Of a DNA stretch of 64,000 bases, positions 53,472 through 64,000 are shown one piece after another. Position numbers and translations under genes: made by a program. Below the pieces are notes generated by a model that did no database searches, was not told where the DNA came from, and worked only from the letters and a program-made list of their open reading frames with translations. The DNA comes from Ministeria vibrans ATCC 50519. Taxonomy: Eukaryota; Opisthokonta; Filasterea. Position 1 is the first letter of the stretch. Every line of letters starts with the position of its first letter. Where the stretch lies: positions 29,113-93,112 of the forward strand of contig CALSCP010000216.1 of assembly GCA_943704425.1 (NCBI GenBank). The letters are read 5' to 3'.

Positions 53472-53684
53472 TGAGACACGAAACTGCGTACCACCGTCGA
53501 CAAGGCCCGCGGAAGCAAGCGACGCGTCTCTGTCTTGCGTTTCAAGGGATTTCCCCGTGGACAGGTCGACGAGACGAGGCGCGCCTTCGATGTGGAGTGT
53601 GTCGAAAAGTTCGTGAAAGTGTAAGTCGGGAGAACCCTCGAAAACAAGCTCAACGCCCGTCGTCGACGACACGACGAGGTGCAT
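51913..53684 (-). CDS. UBAC1: UBAC1/KPC2, cofactor subunit of the KPC ubiquitin ligase
   Basis: Five minus-strand exons, 53492-53684, 53225-53391, 52709-53163, 52099-52652 and 51913-52025, give 493 residues (human 405). Order matches UBAC1: an N-terminal ubiquitin-like region; a middle helix (LLLQGLVQALVVIGKMM) matching the segment where UBAC1 has its KPC1-contacting region; an acidic Glu run; a first UBA (MIDAGAIEVLCSAGFPRALC ... SAAMMWLLE); a second UBA (LVDMGFDAEDARRVLRACRN ... AALWLLEG); and a C-terminal STI1-like helix with GQFLSHPEVGPILEQISRVV. In animals it delivers ubiquitinated substrates of KPC1 to the proteasome. The stop is 110 bp from the RNF123 stop. The ubiquitin-like N-terminus is the least conserved part. 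Confidence 0.87.
53434..53470. repeat. Poly-T tract (37) in a UBAC1 intron
   Basis: An uninterrupted T run lies within the intron 53392-53491 (poly-A on the coding strand). Confidence 0.9.
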
Positions 53685-53839
53685 TGCGGAACACTGGATC
53701 GGGGAGTGAGGAGGACGCTGCAGGAGGTGGTAAAAATGAGTTATGACTTATGAGTTTAATCAAATCAATTGAGTTTGAGTTCATTCTCCCTTGAGTGTTT
53801 TCTCTCATTGTAGTTTCAGTTGTTTGCTTTGAACTGTCC
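53685..53839. promoter_or_regulatory. Divergent region, UBAC1 and NSE2
   Basis: 155 bp between divergent start codons with short ATTTGA/TTGAGT motifs. Promoters of both genes are expected to overlap here. Confidence 0.4.
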
Positions 53840-54721
53840 ATGTCAACACTGGCACAGATCCACAAAAAGTCTGAGGATGTCGTGCGTAGCATAAAGGAGA
53901 CGGTACGGGGCGTTGGGAGGGGCAGACGAGCAGGTTTCAGCAACGCAGTGTAGATTGTCGATGCGCTGTCGGTGACGCAAGGGGTCGCTGTGGATCTGCT
54001 TGCAGACGAAGAGGAGGGTGCCGTGGAGAGGATGAAGGAGTTGCAGGCGGTCAGCGAGCTGTACATCAAGGGAATTGTCGAGTAGGGTTCAATAGTTGTT
54101 TTGGCGCGCTCTCAACTTGTCGTTTTGTGTTCCACTCAGACTGGAAGACTCACTGGGAGTCCTGAGTGACATGGTGGCGGAGAAGCCCGAGACAAACGAC
54201 TGGGTGGCGCACTACGACGAGAAGCGTGCGGCGTTGAAGGAGACGCTGGCACTGCGGTGTGAGGAGAATGCGCAGATGCGACTGCTGCGCAAGAAGCTGG
54301 ACAGCAACGACACAATGATCGCCGCAATCATCGACGACGACAACGAGATTGTCTTTGATACGCAGATGCCCATTCAAGATGTGTGTCCCATCACCAAGGT
54401 ACAGCACCACAGGAGAACGGACGCGGACAAACTCTATGGCGTTTTTGTGTTTTGGCTTAGGTGGACTTTGTTGAGCCAGTGCGCAACACAGCATGCGGTC
54501 ATTGTTACTCTCGTGCGGCAATCGAGTCGCTCTTCCAACAACAGACACACTTGCATTTGCCGGCACGCGTGGCATGTCCCGTCACCGGCTGTTCCAAGCG
54601 CCTCGACCCAAGCACACTCGTGCCTGCGCCGACACTGCTGAGCGACATCAAACGCAGACGTCGCGAGGAAGCCGCCGCCCGCAAGCAAACGGGCACCATG
54701 CACGACACCACTCAACTGTAG
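53840..54721 (+). CDS. NSMCE2: NSE2/MMS21 SUMO E3 ligase of the SMC5/6 complex
   Basis: Exons 53840-53902, 53954-54081, 54140-54398 and 54461-54721 give 236 residues (human 247). The N-terminal half is helical (binding SMC5 in known complexes), and the C-terminal half is an SP-RING: CPITKVDFVEPVRNTACGH, YSRAAIESLF and ACPVTGCSKRLDPSTLVP, with the C/H pattern of SUMO ligases. The enzyme sumoylates SMC5/6, cohesin and other proteins during recombinational repair. The splice between exons three and four falls within the SP-RING at CPITK/VDFVEP. The gene is head-to-head with UBAC1. Confidence 0.92.
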
Positions 54722-54796
54722 TACATACGTACAATAATATACATATATAATTATATTTTTTTTTTTACGAATCATGATCGCTGGGTGTGTACTTTT

Positions 54797-56644
<1,848 letters not shown>

Positions 56645-56846
56645 CGGCAACGGTCGATATAACAAAAAAGAACTATTCGCTAAAAATAATTGGTGAGTAC
56701 GAGTCGAGAATAATGAATATTGATTAAACATTGCGTTCATTTTCGTTCATCTCAAATTAAAATTGGTGAATAATAAGTTCTGGCAAGCTTTTCTTTTCTT
56801 TCTTTTTTTTGAGGAGGGAGTTTTGTATTGACGATAATTTGCTTCA

Positions 56847-58559
56847 TTATTCGGGTTTGAAAAACAGGAGCTTGCGGGCGGAGGAAGCGGCAATGAAGTG
56901 GGCAGAGGGGCCAAAACGAAGGGCACCCACTGGGGTTTTGAGGGTCGCCAGACGGTCCCACGACTTGCTCATATACACACTGGAGGAAAGGAAGGAAATA
57001 CAAAAGAGTGTGAGCAGACAGCGACGCAAATGTTTATCTGTGCGTGTTGTACCTGAGGTCTTCGCCGCCCACCGCCAGATACTGTCCGCTGTGATCAAAT
57101 GCGACGCTGTGCACAGCCGAGGGTGCCGTGATCGTGTGAATGTTCTTGAGCTTACGCAAGTCCCAAATCTTCACTGTGGCATCCTTCGCGCCTGTTGCCA
57201 AATAGAACCTATGTGTGATAAATGGATTGAGAATTCATCCAAAACAAAGAGATGAATGATTACCCATTCTCCGAGAAGCACAGACTGCTAATCTGATCCT
57301 TGTGGCCCTCAAAGTTGGCGACATTCTGCTGGGACTTGACGTCCCAGATGCGCACGACGCCATCGACAAGGCCCGTGCCGAGAATGAGGCCATCGGGATG
57401 GAACTGAGCGCACGAGAAGGGCGCTGGGCCCGCCACGGAGAGCACCACCTTGCCTTGGTCAATGTCGCTAAAGGCCCAGGTGGAGTCAGCGCTCACGCTG
57501 ACCAAATGAGTGCCGGGTGCGGACAGAGTTACGCCTGTCACGGCGTCCGTGTGGCCCTTGATCACGGCCGACGCCTTGTTGGTCTCTAGCGACCACACGC
57601 GCACCGTCTTGTCGGCACTTCCGCTCACAGCAACCGACTCGCGCTGCGCATGGAACGCAACGGTGGTCACCTTCTTCGTGTGGCCCGACAGCGTGTGCGC
57701 CACTTTGCCCCCCGAAAAGACCACCACCTTCTTGTCGTTGCCACCGGTGAGAACGAGGTCGCCACGCACGTCGATCGACGTAATCTCCGACGAGCCGTGC
57801 AGACCCGACTGCGACAAAGACTCCTGTAACGTGCCCATGGCCTCGGCCGTGGTCAAATCGGCCGGCTTGCTGCGCTTCTTTCGCTGTTTCGTCAGCTCAG
57901 CACCCTTCTCTTCCATGGCAGCAATCACGGCGGCCGGGATGCCACTGCTGGCCGCACCGGCACTCTCTTGCACGTCCTCCATGGGCGCAGCGGTAGTGGT
58001 GGTGTCTGTCTTTGTTGTGGTTGAGGTTGAGGATGAGGTGGCGGCGGAGGCTGCTGTTGCGGTGGAGGGCTGAATAGAAGCAAGGGCGTCGCGTGCAGCG
58101 TCGCGCTCTTGCTTGAGACGCGCAATAACGCGACACGACGCGTCGTGTTGGTACAGAGTGTTGGCAAGCTCCTGTCTAATGACGCCGTAGTGCTGCTTCA
58201 GCGTGTACGTCTCCAGCATGAGCGCATCCCACTCGTCCTGCAGCGTCTTGAGCATCGCAGGGATGCTGGTGGCTGCGGGCGGCCGCGGGCGCACCACCGT
58301 CGGGTGTGGCTTGATGTCGACAATGTCCTCCTCCAGGTTGAGCACACGGCCCGTCTCGATGGGGTCGGTGCCGTTCTCGTTGACATACTTGGCCAACAGT
58401 CGCTTCTCAAACACCCGTCCCGAAATGCGCGACACCACCGGCTCCTCAGGCACGTTGCCGGAAACTACAAAGCGCACACAGACATGAGCAACTGGCTGCT
58501 GCACCCTCCGATCACGCGTCCCAACACACACACGACTTACTTGCACAGACAAACGCCAT
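56847..58559 (-). CDS. PRPF19: PRP19, U-box spliceosomal ubiquitin ligase
   Basis: Minus-strand exons 58541-58559, 57264-58464, 57053-57208 and 56847-56979 give 502 residues (human 504). The first coding exon is 19 nt. Order: N-terminal U-box (MAFVCAISGNVPEEPVVS ... LLAKYVNENGTDPIETGR), the PRP19 coiled coil (KTLQDEWDALMLETYTLKQH, LYQHDASCRVIARLKQERD), a Thr/Ala-rich linker, and a seven-blade WD40 propeller from ITSIDVRGDLVLTGGNDKKV to the end. PRP19 is the core of the NineTeen complex, needed for spliceosome activation, and acts in the DNA-damage response. Its presence fits the intron-dense genome. Confidence 0.95.
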
Positions 58560-58629
58560 AGTCAAAACGCTTTCGCTTTGAATAAAAAAAAATCGTTAGA
58601 GAAAAAAAAAGGAAAAAAAAAAAACAGGA

Positions 58630-59252
58630 NNNNNNNNNNNNNNNNNNNNNNNNNNNNNNNNNNNNNNNNNNNNNNNNNNNNNNNNNNNNNNNNNNNNNNN
58701 NNNNNNNNNNNNNNNNNNNNNNNNNNNNNNNNNNNNNNNNNNNNNNNNNNNNNNNNNNNNNNNNNNNNNNNNNNNNNNNNNNNNNNNNNNNNNNNNNNNN
58801 NNNNNNNNNNNNNNNNNNNNNNNNNNNNNNNNNNNNNNNNNNNNNNNNNNNNNNNNNNNNNNNNNNNNNNNNNNNNNNNNNNNNNNNNNNNNNNNNNNNN
58901 NNNNNNNNNNNNNNNNNNNNNNNNNNNNNNNNNNNNNNNNNNNNNNNNNNNNNNNNNNNNNNNNNNNNNNNNNNNNNNNNNNNNNNNNNNNNNNNNNNNN
59001 NNNNNNNNNNNNNNNNNNNNNNNNNNNNNNNNNNNNNNNNNNNNNNNNNNNNNNNNNNNNNNNNNNNNNNNNNNNNNNNNNNNNNNNNNNNNNNNNNNNN
59101 NNNNNNNNNNNNNNNNNNNNNNNNNNNNNNNNNNNNNNNNNNNNNNNNNNNNNNNNNNNNNNNNNNNNNNNNNNNNNNNNNNNNNNNNNNNNNNNNNNNN
59201 NNNNNNNNNNNNNNNNNNNNNNNNNNNNNNNNNNNNNNNNNNGGGGGGGGGG
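58630..59252. other. Assembly gap (613 N) bounded by poly-A and poly-G
   Basis: N from 58630 to 59242, preceded by A-rich sequence and followed directly by ten G. It lies between the PRP19 start and the ataxin-3 stop, so probably intergenic. It could hide PRP19 5' sequence or the ataxin-3 3' UTR. Confidence 0.98.
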
Positions 59253-59279
59253 ACTGAGGAGAAGGGACTCAGGAGGGAG

Positions 59280-60350
59280 TCAGGCTTGGTTGAATCGAGC
59301 GAGGCGCTTGCGGCGCATCTCGTCCACATCGTCGACGACACGCCCCCCCTTCCGCTGCTCCTTTTCGGCACGTCGCTTTGCAGCCGCCTCCGCATCCGCC
59401 AGCAGAGCCACCGTCCGGTCGTGCGCCATTGAAGCTGGAAGCTTACCCTCGATGAGAAAAATAGAGTAGTGCTCCAGCTGGAGCTGTTGGAGGAGGAGGC
59501 TGAGACCAAGAGTAAGGTCAGAAGACAGACATCCGCTGTTTGAATGCGCGTCTCTTACCCCAGTAACGTGTCTGAAACGGGCTCGGGGCGTTCAAGAGTG
59601 CTGTTTAAGTTGTACCATTGTGTACCGAAGCGCCGCAAGCAAGTCCAGTGTGACTGGTAATTGGCAATGAAGGCATTCTCTCGCTCAGGGTGATCGCGTG
59701 CTCCACTGTCTACTTCTTGTGCCGACAGAGGCACCATCTTGAGTGAGTACGTCTCCAGAGCTCGTTGAAGCACCTGGAAAGAAAGCGGGGGGTTACGAGA
59801 CACACAAATACGAGATACATGAAAACCGCAAAGGCACGCACGCGGAGACACACAATTACACATGCACATATGTACCACAAACACACACACTATATATATA
59901 TATATATATATATAATACCACAAACACACATGCATACACACACACACTAAATATATTATACCACAGACACACACACACACTGAAAGTGACCTGAATTGAA
60001 AAATATCCACTGTCGTCCATATTAGATGACTGCGAGGCACCCGGTCGGTGTTGTAGAAGAGACGAACCCGTCTCCTGCCCGCCCTGTGTCCATATGGCTA
60101 GACGTGGTAGAACTTCAGTTTGAAGTTCACGAACATACAATCAAACCTCTCTCCTCCCGATCAAGCGCCGCTGCAACGTCCGCCAGCATTACAGCCGAGA
60201 AAACCTTGTCTTGACACAGGTTGTTGAGGCAGTGCTGTGCGCAGAGTGCGCCTTCTTGCTGTGAATCAAACAGCGCAAGTGCAGTCAGAAATCGCCCTCT
60301 CCTCTTGCAAACGTACTCTCTCATGGTAGATCGCATCTACTGGATTCATA
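59280..60350 (-). CDS. ATXN3: Ataxin-3-type deubiquitinase (Josephin domain)
   Basis: Five minus-strand exons, 60318-60350, 60139-60258, 59991-60083, 59559-59773 and 59280-59499, give 226 residues. The Josephin cysteine-protease triad is intact: catalytic Cys in QEGALCAQHCLNN, His in NYQSHWTCLRR and Asn in WYNLNSTLERPEPVSDT; SNMDDSGYFSIQV is also conserved. The domain is followed by YSIFLIEGKLP, then only about 50 residues with a basic Arg-rich C-terminus (MRRKRLARF). The ubiquitin-interacting motifs and Gln tract of animal ataxin-3 are absent. The basic tail could act like the VCP-binding motif, which is inference. The protein removes or edits polyubiquitin in quality control. Confidence 0.9.
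59889..59950. repeat. TA and CA microsatellites in an ataxin-3 intron
   Basis: A (TA)n run is flanked by (CA)n stretches inside the intron 59774-59990. Confidence 0.85.
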
Positions 60351-60670
60351 GTACGACTCAAGTCGATACAAGAAATATAATGCTAAGTTATGAGTAAGTC
60401 TTCAGTAATGAATAATTGAAAAAAATAATAATAGTTTGTCCTGAGTTAAATATTCCAAGTCAATCATTTAATATTATTAATCTGAATATTATTGTATTTG
60501 TGGGTCTATGGGTGCTTCATCGTCTTGGGACTCCGGGCTTGCCTATGGCGAAAGGATCGTATCTCTCTGTGATTACTCTTCGTGCATTCCAATTTCATAC
60601 TATTTACTTTCAAACGTATTAATTCACATTTCACAATTTTTTGAATGTTCTTCTACATTAACAAAATGTT
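60351..60670. other. Intergenic, AT-rich
   Basis: 320 bp between the ataxin-3 start and the stop of the FN3-like gene. Both genes run on the minus strand. No exon is supported. Confidence 0.55.
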
Positions 60671-63600
60671 TCAGTGCCCATACTTGGACCGGCGACTCTC
60701 AAACTGTTCGTTGCCCTCCTGCACTACAATTGCCGGGTCGCGCTGCCTCCAATAGTCCCGTTCCGCCGCCTCCTCCCGATCAAGCTTGGCCTTCTCGCGT
60801 GTCAGAAGCGACATGAGCTTGCGCCACTCCATCTCGGCGGCCTGCAGGCGCTCACGCGCCGCATGCACATGCGGCAGCTCCATGTATTCCTTGTGCCGTC
60901 GCACCCACTTGGTATTGAATGCGTCCTGAATTGCTTCAATATGCACTCCAATCTGATGCGTGTACGAGCGCGAGCTGGTCAGCTCAGAGCGACGTTGAGC
61001 ACACGCATGGTCCACCGCAATCTCATCCCACATGAGGTCCGTTGCCTCAGCGTCCACCTCGCTCGCCTCCACGTCAGCCACTTCGGACGAATGAAAACCT
61101 GGCAACAACGACCGTCGCTGTGCCACAATCGCCGTGTAGTAGGCAAGCCACAGCTGCTTCTCCGCGTTGATAGCCAACGAGCGGAGCACCTTAAGCTCTT
61201 TGAAGACGGAAAAGGCCAGCGAACTGTGTACCTCAACAAACTGCAGTGCTAGGTTGCGATGGAGCTCCTGTGGCATCTGCTCCAGCGCATCGGCATGACT
61301 CACAAGCAGCGATGCAGACAGCGCGCCGCATCGACCCGCCACCGAAAAGGCAACCTGCACACAATGAAAAATCCCTTCGTCCTGCACCCGGCGAATCGGC
61401 ATGCACGACATGAGCGCCGGCTCGCGCGCATCCGCAACGTGCTCGCGCGGACGCCACGCAAACGTGTACACCTTGTCGGGCGCTCGATTAATCATGCGCG
61501 CCAAAATCTTCTCAGGCAACTCTTCCTCACCATCGCCCACGCGCTTAGGAATGCCCATCAGCTGCAGTCGCAGTCGCGATGGCACCGTAGTGCTCACTAT
61601 CGTCCCATCGTCGCCAGTACGCTCGCTCGCCACTGTCGTCACCTTCTCTCCTTCTCCTCCTGACCCCGTTGCCTTCTCCGCGACAATCATAAAGCGACAG
61701 CCGTGCCACTCAAACACCTGTGCATTCCGTTCAGCCTCCGCCATTTTCTGCTCCATTTCCCAGCGCGTCGAAAAAACAAGGACGTGCTCTCCACGCGAGA
61801 GCATCCCGTCCAGCTCCATCGACAGTGCCCCAGTCTCTTCGTCCTCATACACCGCATACACCAGACGCGCAATCTTCTTCACGTACACCTGAACACCTTC
61901 CGCGCGCACATCACTCGCCGCGGATCGGTCCGGCTCATAGTGCAACGTGTAACCGTCGGAGAACACTTCGTGCGACGTAACCAGCGCCTGTCCCGGCAGC
62001 CCCCCCTCCGCCGTCACCACCTTCAGTGTGTCGTCGCTCTTGGATGCACCGCCAAACGCGTGTGAGGCTACCTCCGAGCGAATCGGATGGCTCAGCTCGT
62101 CATCAAGACACGCATCGCCGCCCACATACAACGTCTGAATGCGCACCAACCAGCGCTTGCCGCGGCCCAGCATCAGTCCGCCCGGTAGCTCCATCACAAT
62201 ACTGTCACGGTTGCGCTCCAGCGCCGCCGCTCCATCGCGATCCACCGTCCGCCGCTGTTCGGTGCACGCCCACTCGCCCACCGCCTTCTGATACGCCGCC
62301 GGCACGGGTACATGCGCGTGTACCACCTTCCAGTGAACCGTCCGACTGCTCCCGTGCTCCGCCTCGTTGTAGTCCGACAACAGCTCCACCTGGCGTTCCG
62401 CCGCACTCAGTCGTCGCACCGCCTCCGTCTCCTCAGTGTACTCAATGCGATAACCCAGCACACGCACATTCTGCCCAGAGACAACACGAGGGCGCCAGCT
62501 GACAGAAAATCCCTCCAGTGCCCCATACACAAAGTGACTTTCGTTCCGCGACACCAAAAATTGTTGTACAGGTCCCGGAGGCGACAGTGGAAAGCGCGTG
62601 CTCAGCGTCGATACATTTGATCGCTGCGGCGCCAGTCGACGCACCGCCTTAAACACCACCTCAACCCACACGTCGTAGCGCTTACACGGTTTCAGATCGC
62701 CAAAAGCCGCTCGATACTCGCGCGAGCCTTCCTCCACAGGCAAGCCTTTGGACTTGAGAGGCGCATTCGCGTCGTCTTCGTACGCCTCCAGTGCCGCCTC
62801 GTCCTCCTCGTCCTCCTCGTCCTCCTCGTCGTCGTCGTCATCGTCCGCAATGCCATCGCTGTTGGCACGTCCGCGTGTTGTCAGCATCGGATGTGTTGCC
62901 CATTCATCGTCGTCGCCGTCCTCCTCATCGTCGGCAGCCTCCAGTCGAAATAACACCGTCGTCTTGGTCGTGTCAAAGCCCTCAGGGGCAACCCAGCGCA
63001 AGGCCAACGAACGCTCGCGTCGCATAGTGGCACTCGGCATTTGCGGGCGGAACTTTCCAATGACATACAAAAAGTGTCGCTTCGGCGGCTCCGACGGATC
63101 TTCGGGCGTCACCGTGATGGCAAGACTCAAGAACATACCAGGATGGACACGCAGCGGCATCGTGACCTCTTCACCATCCACGTCGGCAGACGCACCCGCC
63201 TTACGCGCATCTGCTTGCAACTTGCGTCGCCCAAACGTACCACCCCGACGCATGGTCTTCATCGCCGCCTGCTTAGCACTACGCTCAATGTCCAGCGCAA
63301 CGTGCCACGCGGAGCATTTGGCGCGAGGATGCGTCTGTGGACGCAAGTCCACCATGGTCCACTTGCGCGTTTGCACACGAATCACACCGTCCATCGACTT
63401 GACTGTCGTCGATGCTTCGAGTCCTCGTGTTCGTGTGCAGTGCCCAACCACGCACGCGACATCGGCGTCGTCACTCAATGCGTACAGGTGAATAAAGTGA
63501 TTCTTGGGCGGTCCCTTCTGCGCCTTCACCTGTACCTGCACCACCGTCTCATAGCCGGGCAGCACATCAACCTCCTCCTTGCCACGCACCTCTCGTCGCG

Positions 63601-64000
63601 ACACACCACTGTCCTCCTCCGCCATGCGCACTGCACTCGCCTTGCCCTCCTCCTGTCCGTCCGGAAGATCTCGTGGTTCAAAGGCATACAGGGTTGTGCT
63701 CGTCGTGGAAGCCTCAGGCTTCACATGTATCACTACCTTGCCGGGCACATCCGCACGGTGGTGAATGCCGTCCGGGTCGCTCCGCAAGTGAATACCACCT
63801 GAGTTCTTGCCCTTGAGCGTGCTCACTTGAATAACATTGAGGGTCGTGTTGCATTCGTTTGATGCACACGTTGTCACCGACACCGGCGCCGACCATGGCC
63901 CCGCAAGAACCACCTGTTGGTCAGTCTCAACGACGAGCCGTGCAAACAATCGATGTTCCGTGTTCGCCTGCAAACCCTCAATCACAAGCTCGCGTAGACG
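60671..64000 (-). CDS. Large protein with fibronectin type III-like repeats, C-terminal part (partial)
   Basis: A single exon of more than 1100 codons runs without stop from the window edge to TGA at 60671-60673. The frame stays open to base 64000, so the start lies outside. Several segments look like fibronectin type III domains (ELVIEGLQANTEHRLFARLV, LSPPGPVQQFLVSRNESHF then VSWRPRVVSGQNVRVLGYRI). Acidic runs occur about 1200 codons from nothing recognisable. The last 250 residues are helical and Arg/Glu-rich with likely coiled coil (ARERLQAAEMEWRKLMSLLT). No membrane helix is visible in the part seen. The mix of FN3-like beta domains and a coiled-coil tail suggests an intracellular scaffold or cytoskeletal protein; I do not recognise a family and assign no function. 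Confidence 0.75.
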   Translation of the reverse strand, partial: RLRELVIEGLQANTEHRLFARLVVETDQQVVLAGPWSAPVSVTTCASNECNTTLNVIQVSTLKGKNSGGIHLRSDPDGIHHRADVPGKVVIHVKPEASTTSTTLYAFEPRDLPDGQEEGKASAVRMAEEDSGVSRREVRGKEEVDVLPGYETVVQVQVKAQKGPPKNHFIHLYALSDDADVACVVGHCTRTRGLEASTTVKSMDGVIRVQTRKWTMVDLRPQTHPRAKCSAWHVALDIERSAKQAAMKTMRRGGTFGRRKLQADARKAGASADVDGEEVTMPLRVHPGMFLSLAITVTPEDPSEPPKRHFLYVIGKFRPQMPSATMRRERSLALRWVAPEGFDTTKTTVLFRLEAADDEEDGDDDEWATHPMLTTRGRANSDGIADDDDDDEEDEEDEEDEAALEAYEDDANAPLKSKGLPVEEGSREYRAAFGDLKPCKRYDVWVEVVFKAVRRLAPQRSNVSTLSTRFPLSPPGPVQQFLVSRNESHFVYGALEGFSVSWRPRVVSGQNVRVLGYRIEYTEETEAVRRLSAAERQVELLSDYNEAEHGSSRTVHWKVVHAHVPVPAAYQKAVGEWACTEQRRTVDRDGAAALERNRDSIVMELPGGLMLGRGKRWLVRIQTLYVGGDACLDDELSHPIRSEVASHAFGGASKSDDTLKVVTAEGGLPGQALVTSHEVFSDGYTLHYEPDRSAASDVRAEGVQVYVKKIARLVYAVYEDEETGALSMELDGMLSRGEHVLVFSTRWEMEQKMAEAERNAQVFEWHGCRFMIVAEKATGSGGEGEKVTTVASERTGDDGTIVSTTVPSRLRLQLMGIPKRVGDGEEELPEKILARMINRAPDKVYTFAWRPREHVADAREPALMSCMPIRRVQDEGIFHCVQVAFSVAGRCGALSASLLVSHADALEQMPQELHRNLALQFVEVHSSLAFSVFKELKVLRSLAINAEKQLWLAYYTAIVAQRRSLLPGFHSSEVADVEASEVDAEATDLMWDEIAVDHACAQRRSELTSSRSYTHQIGVHIEAIQDAFNTKWVRRHKEYMELPHVHAARERLQAAEMEWRKLMSLLTREKAKLDREEAAERDYWRQRDPAIVVQEGNEQFESRRSKYGH

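Noticed and set aside
58578-59432. Open frames spanning the 613-N gap
   Set aside because: They exist only because N was translated as X; nothing in the flanks supports them.

Overview
This window comes from a nuclear genome of a flagellated unicellular eukaryote. Nearly every gene is split by short GT-AG introns with exact phase agreement. The genes are typical of eukaryotes: cytoplasmic dynein, class I PI3K, PRP19, CSTF1, NSE2, ataxin-3. The axonemal protein MNS1 implies a motile cilium. Coding DNA is GC-rich; introns and intergenic DNA are AT-rich and full of microsatellites (TTA, GA/CT, GT/CA, long homopolymers). The gene set (Mondo-type bHLH factor, RNF146, RNF123 plus UBAC1, VPS26C, Sec-containing SPS2, class I PI3K) suggests a lineage near animals or a gene-rich protist such as an apusomonad, filasterean or choanoflagellate. 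I cannot fix the species. No tRNA, rRNA, CRISPR array or autonomous transposon was recognised.

Layout. 1-1053: end of a dynein heavy chain (+). 1192-4266: a VOC-fold protein and a CCCH/exonuclease-fold protein (both -). 4390-8176: MNS1 and a PIN-like carrier (+). 8583-28776: pyruvate carboxylase (+), whose 5' half (8583-10695) and 3' half (25228-28776) are separated by 14.5 kb. That block holds the 3' end of a surface protein (+), complete VPS26C (-), a multi-membrane ankyrin-RING protein (+), an RNF146-like ligase (+), PAPS reductase (-) and a 3'-truncated sulfite reductase flavoprotein (+). 28876-37819: a secreted BspA/DUF285 protein (-), a Mondo factor (-), a multi-pass membrane protein (+) and glucose-6-phosphate isomerase (-). 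38080-43963: class I PI3K (-). 44280-45858: selenophosphate synthetase (+) with an in-frame TGA, followed by a SECIS-like hairpin at 46067-46140. 46787-53684: RNF123/KPC1 (+) and UBAC1/KPC2 (-), tail to tail. 53840-64000: NSE2 (+), then CSTF1, PRP19, ataxin-3 and a large FN3-like protein (all -).

Themes. Many genes form head-to-head pairs over 115-380 bp (VPS26C/ankyrin-RING, PAPS reductase/sulfite reductase, Mondo/membrane protein, PI3K/SPS2, UBAC1/NSE2). Two pairs are functionally coherent: the two sulfate-assimilation enzymes share a divergent promoter region, and both subunits of the KPC ubiquitin ligase are direct neighbours. Ubiquitin and SUMO biology is prominent (RNF123, UBAC1, RNF146-like, ankyrin-RING, ataxin-3, NSE2, PRP19).

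Cautions. There are three N gaps (20048-20055, 34011-34020, 58630-59242), each at a low-complexity tract. The 14.5-kb block in pyruvate carboxylase carries a truncated gene at each end, so a chimeric assembly is the leading explanation. Exon borders were read by eye from splice consensus, phase and family similarity; no alignment was run.
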